In this document: positions 54,148 through 62,193 of the stretch, piece by piece
Layout: each line of letters begins with the position of its first letter
Position numbering within the stretch: position 1 is the first letter of the stretch
Assembly: GCA_964564545.1 (NCBI GenBank)
Contig: CAZMBP010000092.1
Location: 43,633 to 107,632 of the forward strand
Length of the DNA: 64,000 bases
Direction: 5' to 3'
Source: CAJQQY01 sp964564545
Lineage (GTDB): Bacteria > Bacteroidota > Bacteroidia > Chitinophagales > Saprospiraceae
The notes under the pieces: generated by a model
Seen by the model: the letters and a program-made list of their open reading frames with translations, nothing else
Database searches by the model: none
What the model was told of the DNA's origin: nothing
Translations under genes and position numbers: made by a program

Positions 54148-55182
54148 TCACTTTTCCCCTAAGTCAATTGTTTTTTTTAACATATTTACTTCTTTCGATA
54201 ATTCAGGTAAATTCTTAAACACAGCATATGATCTTAAGTAATTAGCATAACCTATAGCTGGGGAACCATAAAGCGAAGTATTTTCTTTTTTCACACTTCT
54301 AGCTACTCCTGATTGTGCTTGAATTTTTGCGCCATTAGCCACTTCAATATGTCCTACAAATCCAACTTGCCCTCCAATCATACAATTTTCCCCAATTTTA
54401 GTACTTCCTGCCACTCCCGTTTGAGCTGCGATAACTGTATTTTTTCCAATCTCCACATTATGGGCAATCATAATCAGGTTATCTAACTTTACTCCTTGCC
54501 GAATAATTGTAGATCCCATCGTTGCTCGATCAATAGTCGAATTTGCACCAACCTCAACATTATCTTCTAAAATGGCATTGCCTATTTGAGCTACTTTTTT
54601 AAATGTTCCATCAGCTTCTGGTGCAAAACCAAAACCATCTCCTCCAATCACTACATTTGCATGCAAAATGCAGTTGTTTCCTACTTCACAATCGTGATAT
54701 ATCTTTACTCCTGAAAAGAAAATGCAATTATCTCCGATTTTAGCATTTTTCCCAACAAAAACCTGCGCTTGAAGGGAGGTATTATCTCCAATTTCAGCAC
54801 CTTCATCCACTACTACGAATGGACCAATATTTACATTTTTGCCAATTTTAGCAGAAGGATGAACAGCCGCTTGAGATGAAATTTCTCCCTTCTTATCATC
54901 TTTTTGGGCGAAATTTTCCAATAAAAAAGAAACTGATTTATAAACATCTTCCACGCGAATTAAGGTCGAAGAAATGGGTTGGGATGGGACGAAATCTTTG
55001 CTGACTAAAATAATTGCAGCTTTGGTGGTATAAACGTAATGTTCATATTTTGGATTGGCAAAAAAACAAATCGAATCCTCTGTGGCTTCTTCGATTTTAC
55101 TTGGACGACTAACCTTGACGTCTGGATTACCCTCAATTGTACCATTAAGGGCATGGCTAAGTTCTTTGGCTGAGATTTGCAT
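54148..55182 (-). CDS. lpxD: UDP-3-O-acylglucosamine N-acyltransferase
   Basis: 344 residues. An N-terminal uridine-binding domain (ISAKELSHALNGTIEG, ICFFANPKYEHYVY) precedes the hexapeptide beta-helix (HPSAKIGKNVNIGPFVVVDE) with the catalytic His in IMIAHNVEIG and GGDGFGFAPEADG. It adds the second hydroxyacyl chain to lipid A precursors. First gene of the lpxD-lpxC/fabZ-lpxA-ABC run. Confidence 0.95.
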   Translation of the reverse strand: MQISAKELSHALNGTIEGNPDVKVSRPSKIEEATEDSICFFANPKYEHYVYTTKAAIILVSKDFVPSQPISSTLIRVEDVYKSVSFLLENFAQKDDKKGEISSQAAVHPSAKIGKNVNIGPFVVVDEGAEIGDNTSLQAQVFVGKNAKIGDNCIFFSGVKIYHDCEVGNNCILHANVVIGGDGFGFAPEADGTFKKVAQIGNAILEDNVEVGANSTIDRATMGSTIIRQGVKLDNLIMIAHNVEIGKNTVIAAQTGVAGSTKIGENCMIGGQVGFVGHIEVANGAKIQAQSGVARSVKKENTSLYGSPAIGYANYLRSYAVFKNLPELSKEVNMLKKTIDLGEK

Positions 55183-55222
55183 GTTAAAATATGGGTTTAG
55201 CGATAGGTTAAATTTCTTCCCA

Positions 55223-55230
55223 CAAAGGTA
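55223..55230 (-). promoter_or_regulatory. TAnnTTTG -7 box of lpxD
   Basis: TACCTTTG on minus (55230-55223) lies 40 bp before the lpxD start, the same distance as the box before lpxC/fabZ. Confidence 0.5.
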
Positions 55231-55403
55231 AAAAATAATTACCGCACGGCGTTTTTTTTAGATAAAGTGGAATTTTGATACTAATGAAACGATATTCTAC
55301 TCCAATTAGCTTACTCCATATTTATTAAAATGAAAACCAATTTCCATTTTTTCCTTTTTTTGTAAAAAAAAATCACACAACTATCATTCTACTTTCCAAT
55401 GAT

Positions 55404-55411
55404 TATCTTTG
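55404..55411 (+). promoter_or_regulatory. TAnnTTTG -7 box of hemC
   Basis: TATCTTTG followed by CGCCTCAAAA. It implies an untranslated leader of about 80 nt containing two hairpins. Confidence 0.5.
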
Positions 55412-55424
55412 CGCCTCAAAATTA

Positions 55425-55475
55425 TTACGAAGCTTCTTCTTCGTAAAATAAAGAGCTACGAAGCTGGTGCTTTGT
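55425..55475 (+). promoter_or_regulatory. Two tandem hairpins in the hemC leader
   Basis: TTACGAAG/CTTCGTAA (55425-55446, loop CTTCTT) and TACGAAGC/GCTTTGTA (55456-55475, loop TGGT, one wobble). They share TACGAAG. They may be a leader structure or another short palindromic repeat. Confidence 0.4.
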
Positions 55476-55496
55476 AATACATGTAAAAAATCAAAT

Positions 55497-56396
55497 ATGG
55501 AATTTTCAAAGAAAATAAAAATAGGAACTCGAGGGAGTCGATTAGCTTTATGGCAAGCTGAATTTCTCAAAAGTCAATTGGCTGAAATTGGAGTCGAATC
55601 TGAATTAATTATTATTAAAACGAGAGGCGATCAAATTCAGCATATCGGTTTTGATAAAATGGAAGGCAAAGGTTTTTTCACAAAAGAAATTGAAGATGCT
55701 TTGTTGCGTGGAGATGTTGATATGGCTGTTCATTCAATGAAAGATATGCCTACCAATTCGCCAGAAGGATTGGTAATCACCGCAGTTTCTTATCGAGAAG
55801 ATCCTGCAGATTGGTTATTGATTAGAAAAGAATCGATGGATGCGAGCATGGATTTGAGATTGAAAAAAAATGCCGTTGTTGGAACTTCCTCTGCTCGACG
55901 AAAAGCGCAAATGCTAGATTTCCGAGATGATATTGAGTTAAAAGATATTCGTGGGAATGTACCAACTCGAATTGAAAAATTACGAAAAGGTGATTTTGAT
56001 GCGATTCTTTTAGCTGGAGCTGGAGTGCAAAGATTGAAGTTGGATGTTTCGGATTTGGAAGTAATCAAATTTAATGTTCGAGAATTCGTTCCTGCACCTG
56101 CGCAGGGTGTTTTGGCTTTTCAAACTTGCGTTGATGATAAAGACACTCGACGGATTTTGAAAAAAATTCACCACTCTGATGTGGCAAAATGTACGAACAT
56201 TGAAAGGAAAGTTTTGAATCTTTTGGATGGTGGTTGTCAATTGCCATTGGGTGCTTATTGTGAAAGAGATAAGGATGGAAATTATCACCTTTGGGCAGCA
56301 ATGGCTGATTCATGGAATGGTAAAGTAAAAAGAGTTAGACTATCTTCCAGCACTAGTTTTGAATTGGCGGAAACTGCATTTAAAAAATTAAGTTAA
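55497..56396 (+). CDS. hemC: Porphobilinogen deaminase (hydroxymethylbilane synthase)
   Basis: 299 residues. I chose the ATG at 55497 (MEFSKKIKIG) over an in-frame GTG at 55467 that adds an unconserved decapeptide inside a hairpin. Family motifs: IGTRGSRLALWQAEFLKSQL, GKGFFTKEIEDALL, AVHSMKDMPT, VGTSSARRKAQ, DIRGNVPTRIEKLRKG, and the dipyrromethane-cofactor Cys in LDGGCQLPLGAY. It polymerises four porphobilinogens to hydroxymethylbilane in heme synthesis. It is the only tetrapyrrole gene in the window. Confidence 0.95.
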   Translation: MEFSKKIKIGTRGSRLALWQAEFLKSQLAEIGVESELIIIKTRGDQIQHIGFDKMEGKGFFTKEIEDALLRGDVDMAVHSMKDMPTNSPEGLVITAVSYREDPADWLLIRKESMDASMDLRLKKNAVVGTSSARRKAQMLDFRDDIELKDIRGNVPTRIEKLRKGDFDAILLAGAGVQRLKLDVSDLEVIKFNVREFVPAPAQGVLAFQTCVDDKDTRRILKKIHHSDVAKCTNIERKVLNLLDGGCQLPLGAYCERDKDGNYHLWAAMADSWNGKVKRVRLSSSTSFELAETAFKKLS

Positions 56397-56399
56397 CAT

Positions 56400-56509
56400 G
56401 TAGCGATCTGCTTTAGCTGACCTACAAAAAAGGGCAACGCGATTTTTTATCAAAAAGAAGGTAACGTCGTTCCGCTCCTTTTTCACGGTCAGCTAAAGCA
56501 GACCATTAC
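56400..56509. repeat. REP-B inverted pair enclosing a hairpin
   Basis: The left unit 56400-56422 starts GTAG three bases after the hemC stop and continues CGATCTGCTTTAGCTGACC. The right unit 56487-56509 reads, on minus, GTAATGGTCTGCTTTAGCTGACC. The spacer has AAAAAAGGGCAACGCG and a CTCCTTTTT end that pair loosely, as in the pair at 37565-37674. Confidence 0.85.
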
Positions 56510-56526
56510 GTAATAAAATAATAACT

Positions 56527-57111
56527 ATGTATTTATTTTTTCACATCAACGCAACTGGTCGTCCAAAAAAATGGAATACACCTCCAAGTGATACTTTTTT
56601 CTGGCCACGCCTTTTTCAAATTTCTTGGCAACAATACAATGAGCAGGGCGAAATCCAAAACTCAGCTGATTACATTATCAAACCTCAAGGTTTTGAAGTA
56701 CCCATCGAAGTGGAAGATTTTACAAAAGTAACTCCAGAGCGAGCTGAAGAAGAAGGAGTAGAGTTGGAAATGGTTTTGAAAGAGTTTTCAAAATTAGTAG
56801 ATGAGTCAGAATATATCATTGCTCATAATACGAAATTAGCTGGGAATGTGGTGGAAGCAGAATTTATCAGAACGAATATTCCTTCTCGACTGATGGCATC
56901 CGAACTTTACTCCTTGATGCAAGAAGCTACTTATTTTTGCAAAATTCCTGCAAAAGGCGGGACGAAATATAAATGGCCTACTCTTCAAGATGTGCATATG
57001 GCATGTTATGATTCTAACTTTGCGGATGCACATGATCCTTCGGTTTGTGTTCAAGCGGTGGCGAATTGTTTTTTCTATTTGTTGAAAAAAGAGGAAATAG
57101 AATTGTTTTAA
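56527..57111 (+). CDS. DnaQ-like (DEDD) fold protein with lost catalytic residues
   Basis: 194 residues resembling the 3'-5' exonuclease domain found in many Bacteroidota (WPRLFQISWQQYNEQG, YIIKPQGFEVPIEVEDF, TYFCKIPAKGGTKYKWPTLQ, AHDPSVCVQAVANCFFYL). The active-site acids are missing: the Exo I DxE is HIN (His6, Asn8), the Exo II Asp in HNxxFD is Ala105 (HNTKLA), and the Exo III Asp is Cys174; only His169 remains. It is therefore probably inactive as a nuclease and may bind nucleic acid or a partner. The reading frame is intact and the gene stands just ahead of an McrB-N-like gene. Confidence 0.8.
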   Translation: MYLFFHINATGRPKKWNTPPSDTFFWPRLFQISWQQYNEQGEIQNSADYIIKPQGFEVPIEVEDFTKVTPERAEEEGVELEMVLKEFSKLVDESEYIIAHNTKLAGNVVEAEFIRTNIPSRLMASELYSLMQEATYFCKIPAKGGTKYKWPTLQDVHMACYDSNFADAHDPSVCVQAVANCFFYLLKKEEIELF

Positions 57112-57122
57112 AATCAACTCAA

Positions 57123-57806
57123 GTGAACTTACAAAAGATACAACATTACATTTCCGAGTATAAAAAACACCTTCAATCCACACGTGATTTTGAAGCAGGT
57201 TATAAGTGGGAATCACTTCAGGTCTTCCAAAATAATTGGGATATCGAAGCGGCTGATTTTGGAAAAATGTATGATGCAAGTTTTCAAAATAGCGAGACTC
57301 GAAGACTTTGGAAGGGAGATAATTTTTTCCCAAAAGAAATGATGCTGAAATTTATCGAAATGGCTCCTGACTTTGTGAGGAATATGTTTCGAGATCTTTT
57401 TGATGAAAACAAGGATGTAGAAAATCGAATTTCTCGTTTTCAATTTTGTTGCGATAGTTTGTTGAGTGAGTACAAATCTAAATTTCCATTGACGATTGAA
57501 AATCGTCATTTTCACTTGGAGAACCATATGATTTCGATGTACTTATGTTTTCGATTTCCAGAGCAATATTCGCTTTTTGAATATCCTGCTTTTAAACAAG
57601 CAATGGTAAATATTGGTGTGACTAATCTACCTACACAATTTGACATTGCACGTTTTTTTAAAGTAGCCCGAACTCTCAATACATTTTTACAAAAAGATCA
57701 AGAGTTGATTAATTTGCAAAAAAAGAAACTTCGACCGCAGGTTCATTTTATGGAAAACACCTTGTTGCTTGTTAACGATTTTTATATTTTCATAGCTAGA
57801 AATTAA
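57123..57806 (+). CDS. Stand-alone McrB N-terminal-like domain protein
   Basis: 227 residues if GTG at 57123 is the start; an upstream GTG (57045) would overlap the DnaQ-like gene by 67 bp, and no ATG fits the family start. The text YKWESLQVFQNNWDIEAADF, PKEMMLKFIEMAPDFVRNMF, NRISRFQFCCDSLL and HFHLENHMISMYLCFRFPEQ followed by YSLFEYPAFK follows the N-terminal module that precedes the AAA+ GTPase in McrB-like proteins of Bacteroidota. Here no Walker A or GTPase follows in any frame before 58016. It starts 11 bp after the DnaQ-like gene, so the two form a pair. Function unknown. Confidence 0.6.
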   Translation: MNLQKIQHYISEYKKHLQSTRDFEAGYKWESLQVFQNNWDIEAADFGKMYDASFQNSETRRLWKGDNFFPKEMMLKFIEMAPDFVRNMFRDLFDENKDVENRISRFQFCCDSLLSEYKSKFPLTIENRHFHLENHMISMYLCFRFPEQYSLFEYPAFKQAMVNIGVTNLPTQFDIARFFKVARTLNTFLQKDQELINLQKKKLRPQVHFMENTLLLVNDFYIFIARN

Positions 57807-58015
57807 AAGTTCCCTTCTCTTCGACCATTTCCCCACTTACCTAATTTTAAATTTTCTCTTTCAAAGTAATTATTTACTCATAATAATTTTATAAATTTAT
57901 CGTACGTGTCCCTCTAATCCCACATTCCAACCGATTTCATCCTTACCGAATTTAATTACTTATAAAAAATTTACACCCACTTTTTTAAATCAACTTTTAT
58001 TTAAAAACAGGTATT

Positions 58016-60172
58016 ATGCATTTTCACAAACGATTAAAGGTTATTGTTTTAACCTTCTTTGGATTATCTTTTACATTTCTTCCTTCTTCCTTTGGACAAG
58101 GATTTTCAGATGCTTCATCGGAAGCAGGAATTACATTAGTTCATAACACAACTGGAATTAACGATCATAAAATGGGAACTGGTGCTGCTTGGCTAGATTA
58201 CAATAAAGATGGATATTTAGATTTATATGTAACGATGAGAGTTGGAGCTAACAAGTTGTTTAAAAACAATGGCCCTGATATTTTAACTGGCATCTACGAC
58301 TTTTCAGATGTTGCTGTATCTCTAGGTGTAGCGGATGCTTCAAGCGATGGTGGTGGAGTTTCAATAGCTGATATTAATAATGATGGATGGGATGATATTT
58401 TTTTAGCCAACTGTGATGAAAATATATTATACCTAAATGATGGTCCAGATATCAATGGTGATTTTTCTTTTACTGATGTTACCTCAAGTGCCTTCCCAAA
58501 TGGATCAGCTGGAGGAAACTCTAGAAGCCCTTCTGCAAGTTGGGGTGATTATGACAAAGATGGATATTTAGATTTATACATTGCTCAGCACTATACAGTC
58601 TTAGGATCTTCAGGAGGTACAACACAAGATTTCTTATATCATAATAATGGTGATGAAACTTTTACAGACATTTCAAATTTGTTGGTCATAGATAGTTTAA
58701 TGGGAGGTGGATTTATTGGAGGTTGGTCTGATTATGATAAAGATGGAGACATGGATATTTTTTTAATAAATGATTGCCCTATTGCAATAGGAAAGCCAAC
58801 TATGGTGTGGAGAAATGATGGAGGGAGTGACCCTCTAACATGGGATTTTACAGAGGTAAGTGATAGTATAGGTATTAATGATTGTAGAAATGGAATGGGG
58901 ATAGGAGTCGGAGATTATAACCGAGATGGATGGATGGACATTTTTTATACTAATATTGGAGACTGTGCTTTTTATAGTAATGATGAAGGAGTATTTACTG
59001 ATATTGCTCCAACAGCTTTAAATACCCAACCCCACATGCAACATTTTTCTTGGGGAGCTGCATTTATGGATTATGACAATGATGGATGGCAAGATATAAT
59101 GGTTTCCATAGGAGCCTTAAGTCTTAATCCTAGTCCTGGCTTTCCTTTCAACCAACAGCCCAATATGTTTTTTCGAAATAATGGTGATAGTACTTTCACT
59201 AATATAGCTGGAACACTCGGACTAGATGATGACCGTCAATCAAGAAGTGGAATTTATGGAGATTATGATAATGATGGAGACCTAGACATCTATGTAACTA
59301 ATTATGAAGATAATTGTGTTTTAAACAAAAACAATCTAAATAATGGTAAACATTGGCTTAAAGTTCATTTGGTAGGGACACAGGGAAATAAGGATGGTCT
59401 AGGTAGCAAATTAAAGTTAACGACTTCTGATGGAACTATTCAGCATTATGAGACTAGAAGTGGTTCCAATCTAGGTGGTGGAGATTCACCTTATGCACAT
59501 TTCGGATTAGATACTAATACCATTATTACCGAGTTAGAAGTTACTTGGCTCTCAGGAAGCGTTCAAACTATAAATAATCCAAGTGTAGATCAACTTCTAG
59601 AAATGACAGAACCTCTAGCTCCTCTTCCTATAGAGTTAGTCGATTTTACCGCACGACCGGAAAATGAAAAAGTAAATTTACAATGGACTACTGCTTCTGA
59701 AAACAATAATGACTATTTTATAATTCAAAGAAGTAGCGATGGAGAAGTATTTTCCGATTTAGAAAAAATACAAGGAAGAGGTACTACTACATTCAATTCT
59801 GAATATCAAACTTATGATTTGAAACCACTTCATGGAGATAATTATTACAGATTGAAACAAGTGGATTATGATGGAAAATTTACTTTTACAGAAATTCGAC
59901 TAGTTCATTTTAAAGGAGAAAAAACTACAATCAATGTTTTTCCTAACCCTACAAAAACTGGAAAACTAAATTTGAACTTTTTTAATAACAATAGAAATAC
60001 AACTATTGAAATTAGAGATATGCTAGGTCGATTAGTTTTCCAAAACATTGTAAAAAGTATCGGAAATCAACTTATTGAAATTCCAACTAGCAATTGGTCA
60101 AATGGTATTTTCATTATCAGAGTTTCCAATGCAACAATGGATGAAAATATCAAGGTAGTGATCGACAACTAG
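58016..60172 (+). CDS. FG-GAP/VCBS repeat protein with ASPIC/UnbV domain and T9SS tail
   Basis: 718 residues, signal peptide ending SSFGQG (about 28). Calcium-loop propeller repeats (LDYNKDGYLDLYVTMR, YDKDGDMDIFL, YDNDGDLDIYV) span about 45-430. An ASPIC/UnbV domain (HLVGTQGNKDGLGSKLKL, HFGLDTNTII) spans about 440-535. A beta-linker follows (LQWTTASENNNDYFIIQRS) and a type A T9SS sorting domain (NVFPNPTKTGKLNLNF). Architecture matches 5977-8010. It is probably a surface-exposed binding protein; no ligand is known. Confidence 0.9.
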   Translation: MHFHKRLKVIVLTFFGLSFTFLPSSFGQGFSDASSEAGITLVHNTTGINDHKMGTGAAWLDYNKDGYLDLYVTMRVGANKLFKNNGPDILTGIYDFSDVAVSLGVADASSDGGGVSIADINNDGWDDIFLANCDENILYLNDGPDINGDFSFTDVTSSAFPNGSAGGNSRSPSASWGDYDKDGYLDLYIAQHYTVLGSSGGTTQDFLYHNNGDETFTDISNLLVIDSLMGGGFIGGWSDYDKDGDMDIFLINDCPIAIGKPTMVWRNDGGSDPLTWDFTEVSDSIGINDCRNGMGIGVGDYNRDGWMDIFYTNIGDCAFYSNDEGVFTDIAPTALNTQPHMQHFSWGAAFMDYDNDGWQDIMVSIGALSLNPSPGFPFNQQPNMFFRNNGDSTFTNIAGTLGLDDDRQSRSGIYGDYDNDGDLDIYVTNYEDNCVLNKNNLNNGKHWLKVHLVGTQGNKDGLGSKLKLTTSDGTIQHYETRSGSNLGGGDSPYAHFGLDTNTIITELEVTWLSGSVQTINNPSVDQLLEMTEPLAPLPIELVDFTARPENEKVNLQWTTASENNNDYFIIQRSSDGEVFSDLEKIQGRGTTTFNSEYQTYDLKPLHGDNYYRLKQVDYDGKFTFTEIRLVHFKGEKTTINVFPNPTKTGKLNLNFFNNNRNTTIEIRDMLGRLVFQNIVKSIGNQLIEIPTSNWSNGIFIIRVSNATMDENIKVVIDN

Positions 60173-60200
60173 TTTTTTAAAAAAAAACCTACAAACTTCA

Positions 60201-60246
60201 AAAAGGTTTAATTCATTGACGATTAATGAATTAAACCTTTTTTTAT
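60201..60246 (+). terminator. 17-bp-stem terminator
   Basis: AAAAGGTTTAATTCATT (60201-60217) pairs perfectly with AATGAATTAAACCTTTT (60225-60241), loop GACGATT, followed by further T. Confidence 0.9.
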
Positions 60247-60288
60247 AAAAAAACCGAAATGATTTCCCCTAAAATGGCAGCACAAGTT

Positions 60289-60337
60289 ATTTTTTCATGT
60301 CAAAATGTTATACTTACCTAATTTTTTCATGTCAAAA
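60289..60337 (+). promoter_or_regulatory. 17-bp direct repeat upstream of the HtrA-like gene
   Basis: ATTTTTTCATGTCAAAA occurs at 60289-60305 and again at 60321-60337, start-to-start 32 bp (about three helical turns). It lies 87-135 bp before the protease start and after the previous gene's terminator, so it suits a tandem activator or repressor site. Confidence 0.5.
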
Positions 60338-60423
60338 AAAGTATTTTTTTAAAATGGAATGTTTTGTGCAGACTCGCATTCTAACGCTTTATATTAAGCA
60401 AGATGACTTAAAAAAATACAAAC

Positions 60424-61443
60424 ATGGTAGATTTCACTTCAGACGAAAATTCTCCCCAACATCCATTTAGATCTTCTCTCAATGACAATCAATTGCTCGA
60501 TGCTTATTCGCAAACGGTAATTGGTGTGGCTAAAAAAACGAGTGATGCAGTCGTGCAAATTCAAGTAAAGAAAAAACCATCTACGCAAAGACAAAGAACT
60601 AGAAAACCACAAAATCCTTTTGGAACTGGTTCAGGTTTTATTATTTCAAGTGATGGATTTATTGTAACTAATAGTCACGTGATTAAAGGTGCTGAAAAGA
60701 TTCAAGTTAACTTACAAGATGGTCGGCACCTTCCTGCTCAACTTATAGGTGATGATCCTGCAACTGATATTGCGGTTTTGCAAATTAATGCAGAAAACCT
60801 TTCTTATGTTAGTTTTGGCGATTCGGATGAGTTACAAGTTGGACAGGTTGCTATTGCAATCGGGAATCCATTTGGATTTCAATATACGCTCACGGCTGGT
60901 GTGGTAAGTGCTTTGGGAAGAACTCTTCGAACAGAAAGCCAACGTTTGATTGATGATGTAATTCAAACTGATGCATCTTTAAATCCTGGAAATTCTGGTG
61001 GACCACTATTAAATTCTTCTGGGGAAGTGATTGGTGTTAATACTGCAATTATTGCTTCAGGTCAGGGACTTTGTTTTGCGGTTGCATCTAACTTGGCAGA
61101 ATTCATTGTTGGGAAATTAATCATGGATGGAAAAGTGCGTAGAGGTGTGATTGGAATTGCTGGGCAGACCGTTCGATTTAATCCGAGAGTGATTCAACGT
61201 TTTCAATTGGAGGTAAAGTCAGGTGTGCAAATCCAACAAATTGAGGCTAAATCTGCGGCTTATAATTCTGAATTAAGAAATGGTGATATTATTGTTGGAT
61301 TAAATACGTTTAAGATTAATTCGATTGATGACTTGCATAAGTTGTTGGATGAAAAATCAATTGGGCAGGCGATGCAGTTGGAGGTTTTGCGGAAAGGGAA
61401 GAAGGAAAAGGTACGAGTGATTCCTGCGGAATTAAAGTCATAA
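60424..61443 (+). CDS. HtrA/DegP-like serine protease without signal peptide
   Basis: 339 residues. Trypsin-like core: His in VTNSHVIKG, Asp in ATDIAVLQI and Ser in NPGNSGGPLLNSSG. One C-terminal PDZ domain (about 240-335: SGVQIQQIEAKSAAYNSELR, NGDIIVGLNTFKINSIDDLH). The N-terminus is polar and acidic with no signal peptide or anchor, so it should be cytoplasmic, unlike most HtrA proteins. The stop TAA is followed at once by CGTAG of a REP. A tandem direct repeat precedes the gene. Confidence 0.9.
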   Translation: MVDFTSDENSPQHPFRSSLNDNQLLDAYSQTVIGVAKKTSDAVVQIQVKKKPSTQRQRTRKPQNPFGTGSGFIISSDGFIVTNSHVIKGAEKIQVNLQDGRHLPAQLIGDDPATDIAVLQINAENLSYVSFGDSDELQVGQVAIAIGNPFGFQYTLTAGVVSALGRTLRTESQRLIDDVIQTDASLNPGNSGGPLLNSSGEVIGVNTAIIASGQGLCFAVASNLAEFIVGKLIMDGKVRRGVIGIAGQTVRFNPRVIQRFQLEVKSGVQIQQIEAKSAAYNSELRNGDIIVGLNTFKINSIDDLHKLLDEKSIGQAMQLEVLRKGKKEKVRVIPAELKS

Positions 61444-61444
61444 C

Positions 61445-61469
61445 GTAGCGGCTGACTTTAGTCGGCCGC
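61445..61469 (+). repeat. REP-A unit 1
   Basis: GTAG then CGGCTGACTTTAGTCGGCCG and a final C. The hairpin GCGGCTGACT/AGTCGGCCGC has one wobble. It begins 1 base after the stop codon of the protease gene. Confidence 0.85.
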
Positions 61470-61477
61470 AAAAGAAA

Positions 61478-61508
61478 AAAAAGGTACAGATTTCGTCTGT
61501 ACCTTTTT
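61478..61508. terminator. Bidirectional terminator between REP-A units 1 and 2
   Basis: AAAAAGGTACAGA (61478-61490) / TCTGTACCTTTTT (61496-61508), perfect 13-bp stem with loop TTTCG, between the convergent protease and RAYT genes. Confidence 0.9.
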
Positions 61509-61509
61509 A

Positions 61510-61533
61510 CAGCCGACTAAAGTCAGCTGCTAC
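61510..61533 (-). repeat. REP-A unit 2, overlapping the RAYT stop codon
   Basis: On minus: GTAG then CAGCTGACTTTAGTCGGCTG. The RAYT stop TAG (61532-61530) is the TAG of the GTAG head. Confidence 0.85.
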
Positions 61534-62192
61534 GTATCAACCCTCTTCCAATAAGTATATTCAAAATCATCCCATTCCAAAACCAATTTTCCTTTAACGG
61601 GATTTCTAACGATATACCAAATTATATTTATCAATTCCTTACCATCTCTAACATAATGATCATAACTTTCTCTCTGCCAAAACGTTCCTTTTTTTCTTAA
61701 AATTTTATTTATTTCATAGCTACTTCCACCTTTAACTAACTTCATTATTTTATCAAGTTGAACATAGTTTTCTTCATTAATTTCACTTTTACTCTTGATC
61801 CCATTCAATTGTATAGATGTATCAATTAATAAATGAACATGGTTTGGCATGATGCAATAACTCAACAAGTCATATAACTCACCATCATATTCATGTATTT
61901 TCTTTATGATGACTTGAGCTACCTTTGGATTTTCCAAATACCTTACATTATTATGTATCTTATCTAAAGCTTCATCAAATCGTTTAAAGAATATTTTTTG
62001 TTGTCGATAAATTTCAGCTTCTGGATCAAGCCAAAATGAAGTTCTAATTTCAAATACTTTTGCTTCGAAAGCTTCTGTTAATTTTTGCATAAATCCAAAA
62101 GGCAAAGAACCATGCAACCTAAAAGTTACAAAAAATGTAGCGCCTATTGGCAAAATATGGGGGAGAGTTCGTCTATAAAATGTTTTCATCAT
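61530..62192 (-). CDS. REP-associated tyrosine transposase (RAYT, Y1/HUH)
   Basis: 220 residues of the IS200/RAYT Y1-transposase family. The HUH metal-binding motif is in CIMPNHVHLLI (His118, His120). The candidate nucleophile Tyr159 is in KGGSSYEINKIL, and the RAYT-typical GTFWQRESYDHYVRDGKELI and IWYIVRNPVKGKLV follow. N-terminal ATFFVTFRLHGSLP also fits. Such enzymes nick single-stranded REP hairpins next to the GTAG head. The two Met codons at the start lie 2 bp from REP3, leaving no room for a normal ribosome binding site; the stop codon lies in REP2. All catalytic residues appear present. Confidence 0.92.
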   Translation of the reverse strand: MMKTFYRRTLPHILPIGATFFVTFRLHGSLPFGFMQKLTEAFEAKVFEIRTSFWLDPEAEIYRQQKIFFKRFDEALDKIHNNVRYLENPKVAQVIIKKIHEYDGELYDLLSYCIMPNHVHLLIDTSIQLNGIKSKSEINEENYVQLDKIMKLVKGGSSYEINKILRKKGTFWQRESYDHYVRDGKELINIIWYIVRNPVKGKLVLEWDDFEYTYWKRVDT

Positions 62193-62193
62193 A

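Noticed and set aside
55467..55496. GTG start extending HemC by ten residues
   Set aside because: The added residues are not typical of HemC and the codon lies inside a leader hairpin; the ATG at 55497 fits the family start.
57045..57122. Upstream GTG start of the McrB-N-like gene
   Set aside because: It would overlap the DnaQ-like gene by 67 bp and add a sequence unlike the family N-terminus.
57807..58015. A frameshifted AAA+ domain completing McrB
   Set aside because: No Walker A or GTPase motif is visible in any frame of the 209 bp before the next gene.
60289..60337. CRISPR-like repeat
   Set aside because: Only two 17-bp copies with a 15-bp gap, no third unit and no cas gene.
61530..62192. 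IS200/IS605 insertion sequence
   Set aside because: No subterminal IS-type ends or TnpB; the FWQRESYDHYVRD segment and GTAG repeats point to a RAYT rather than an IS.
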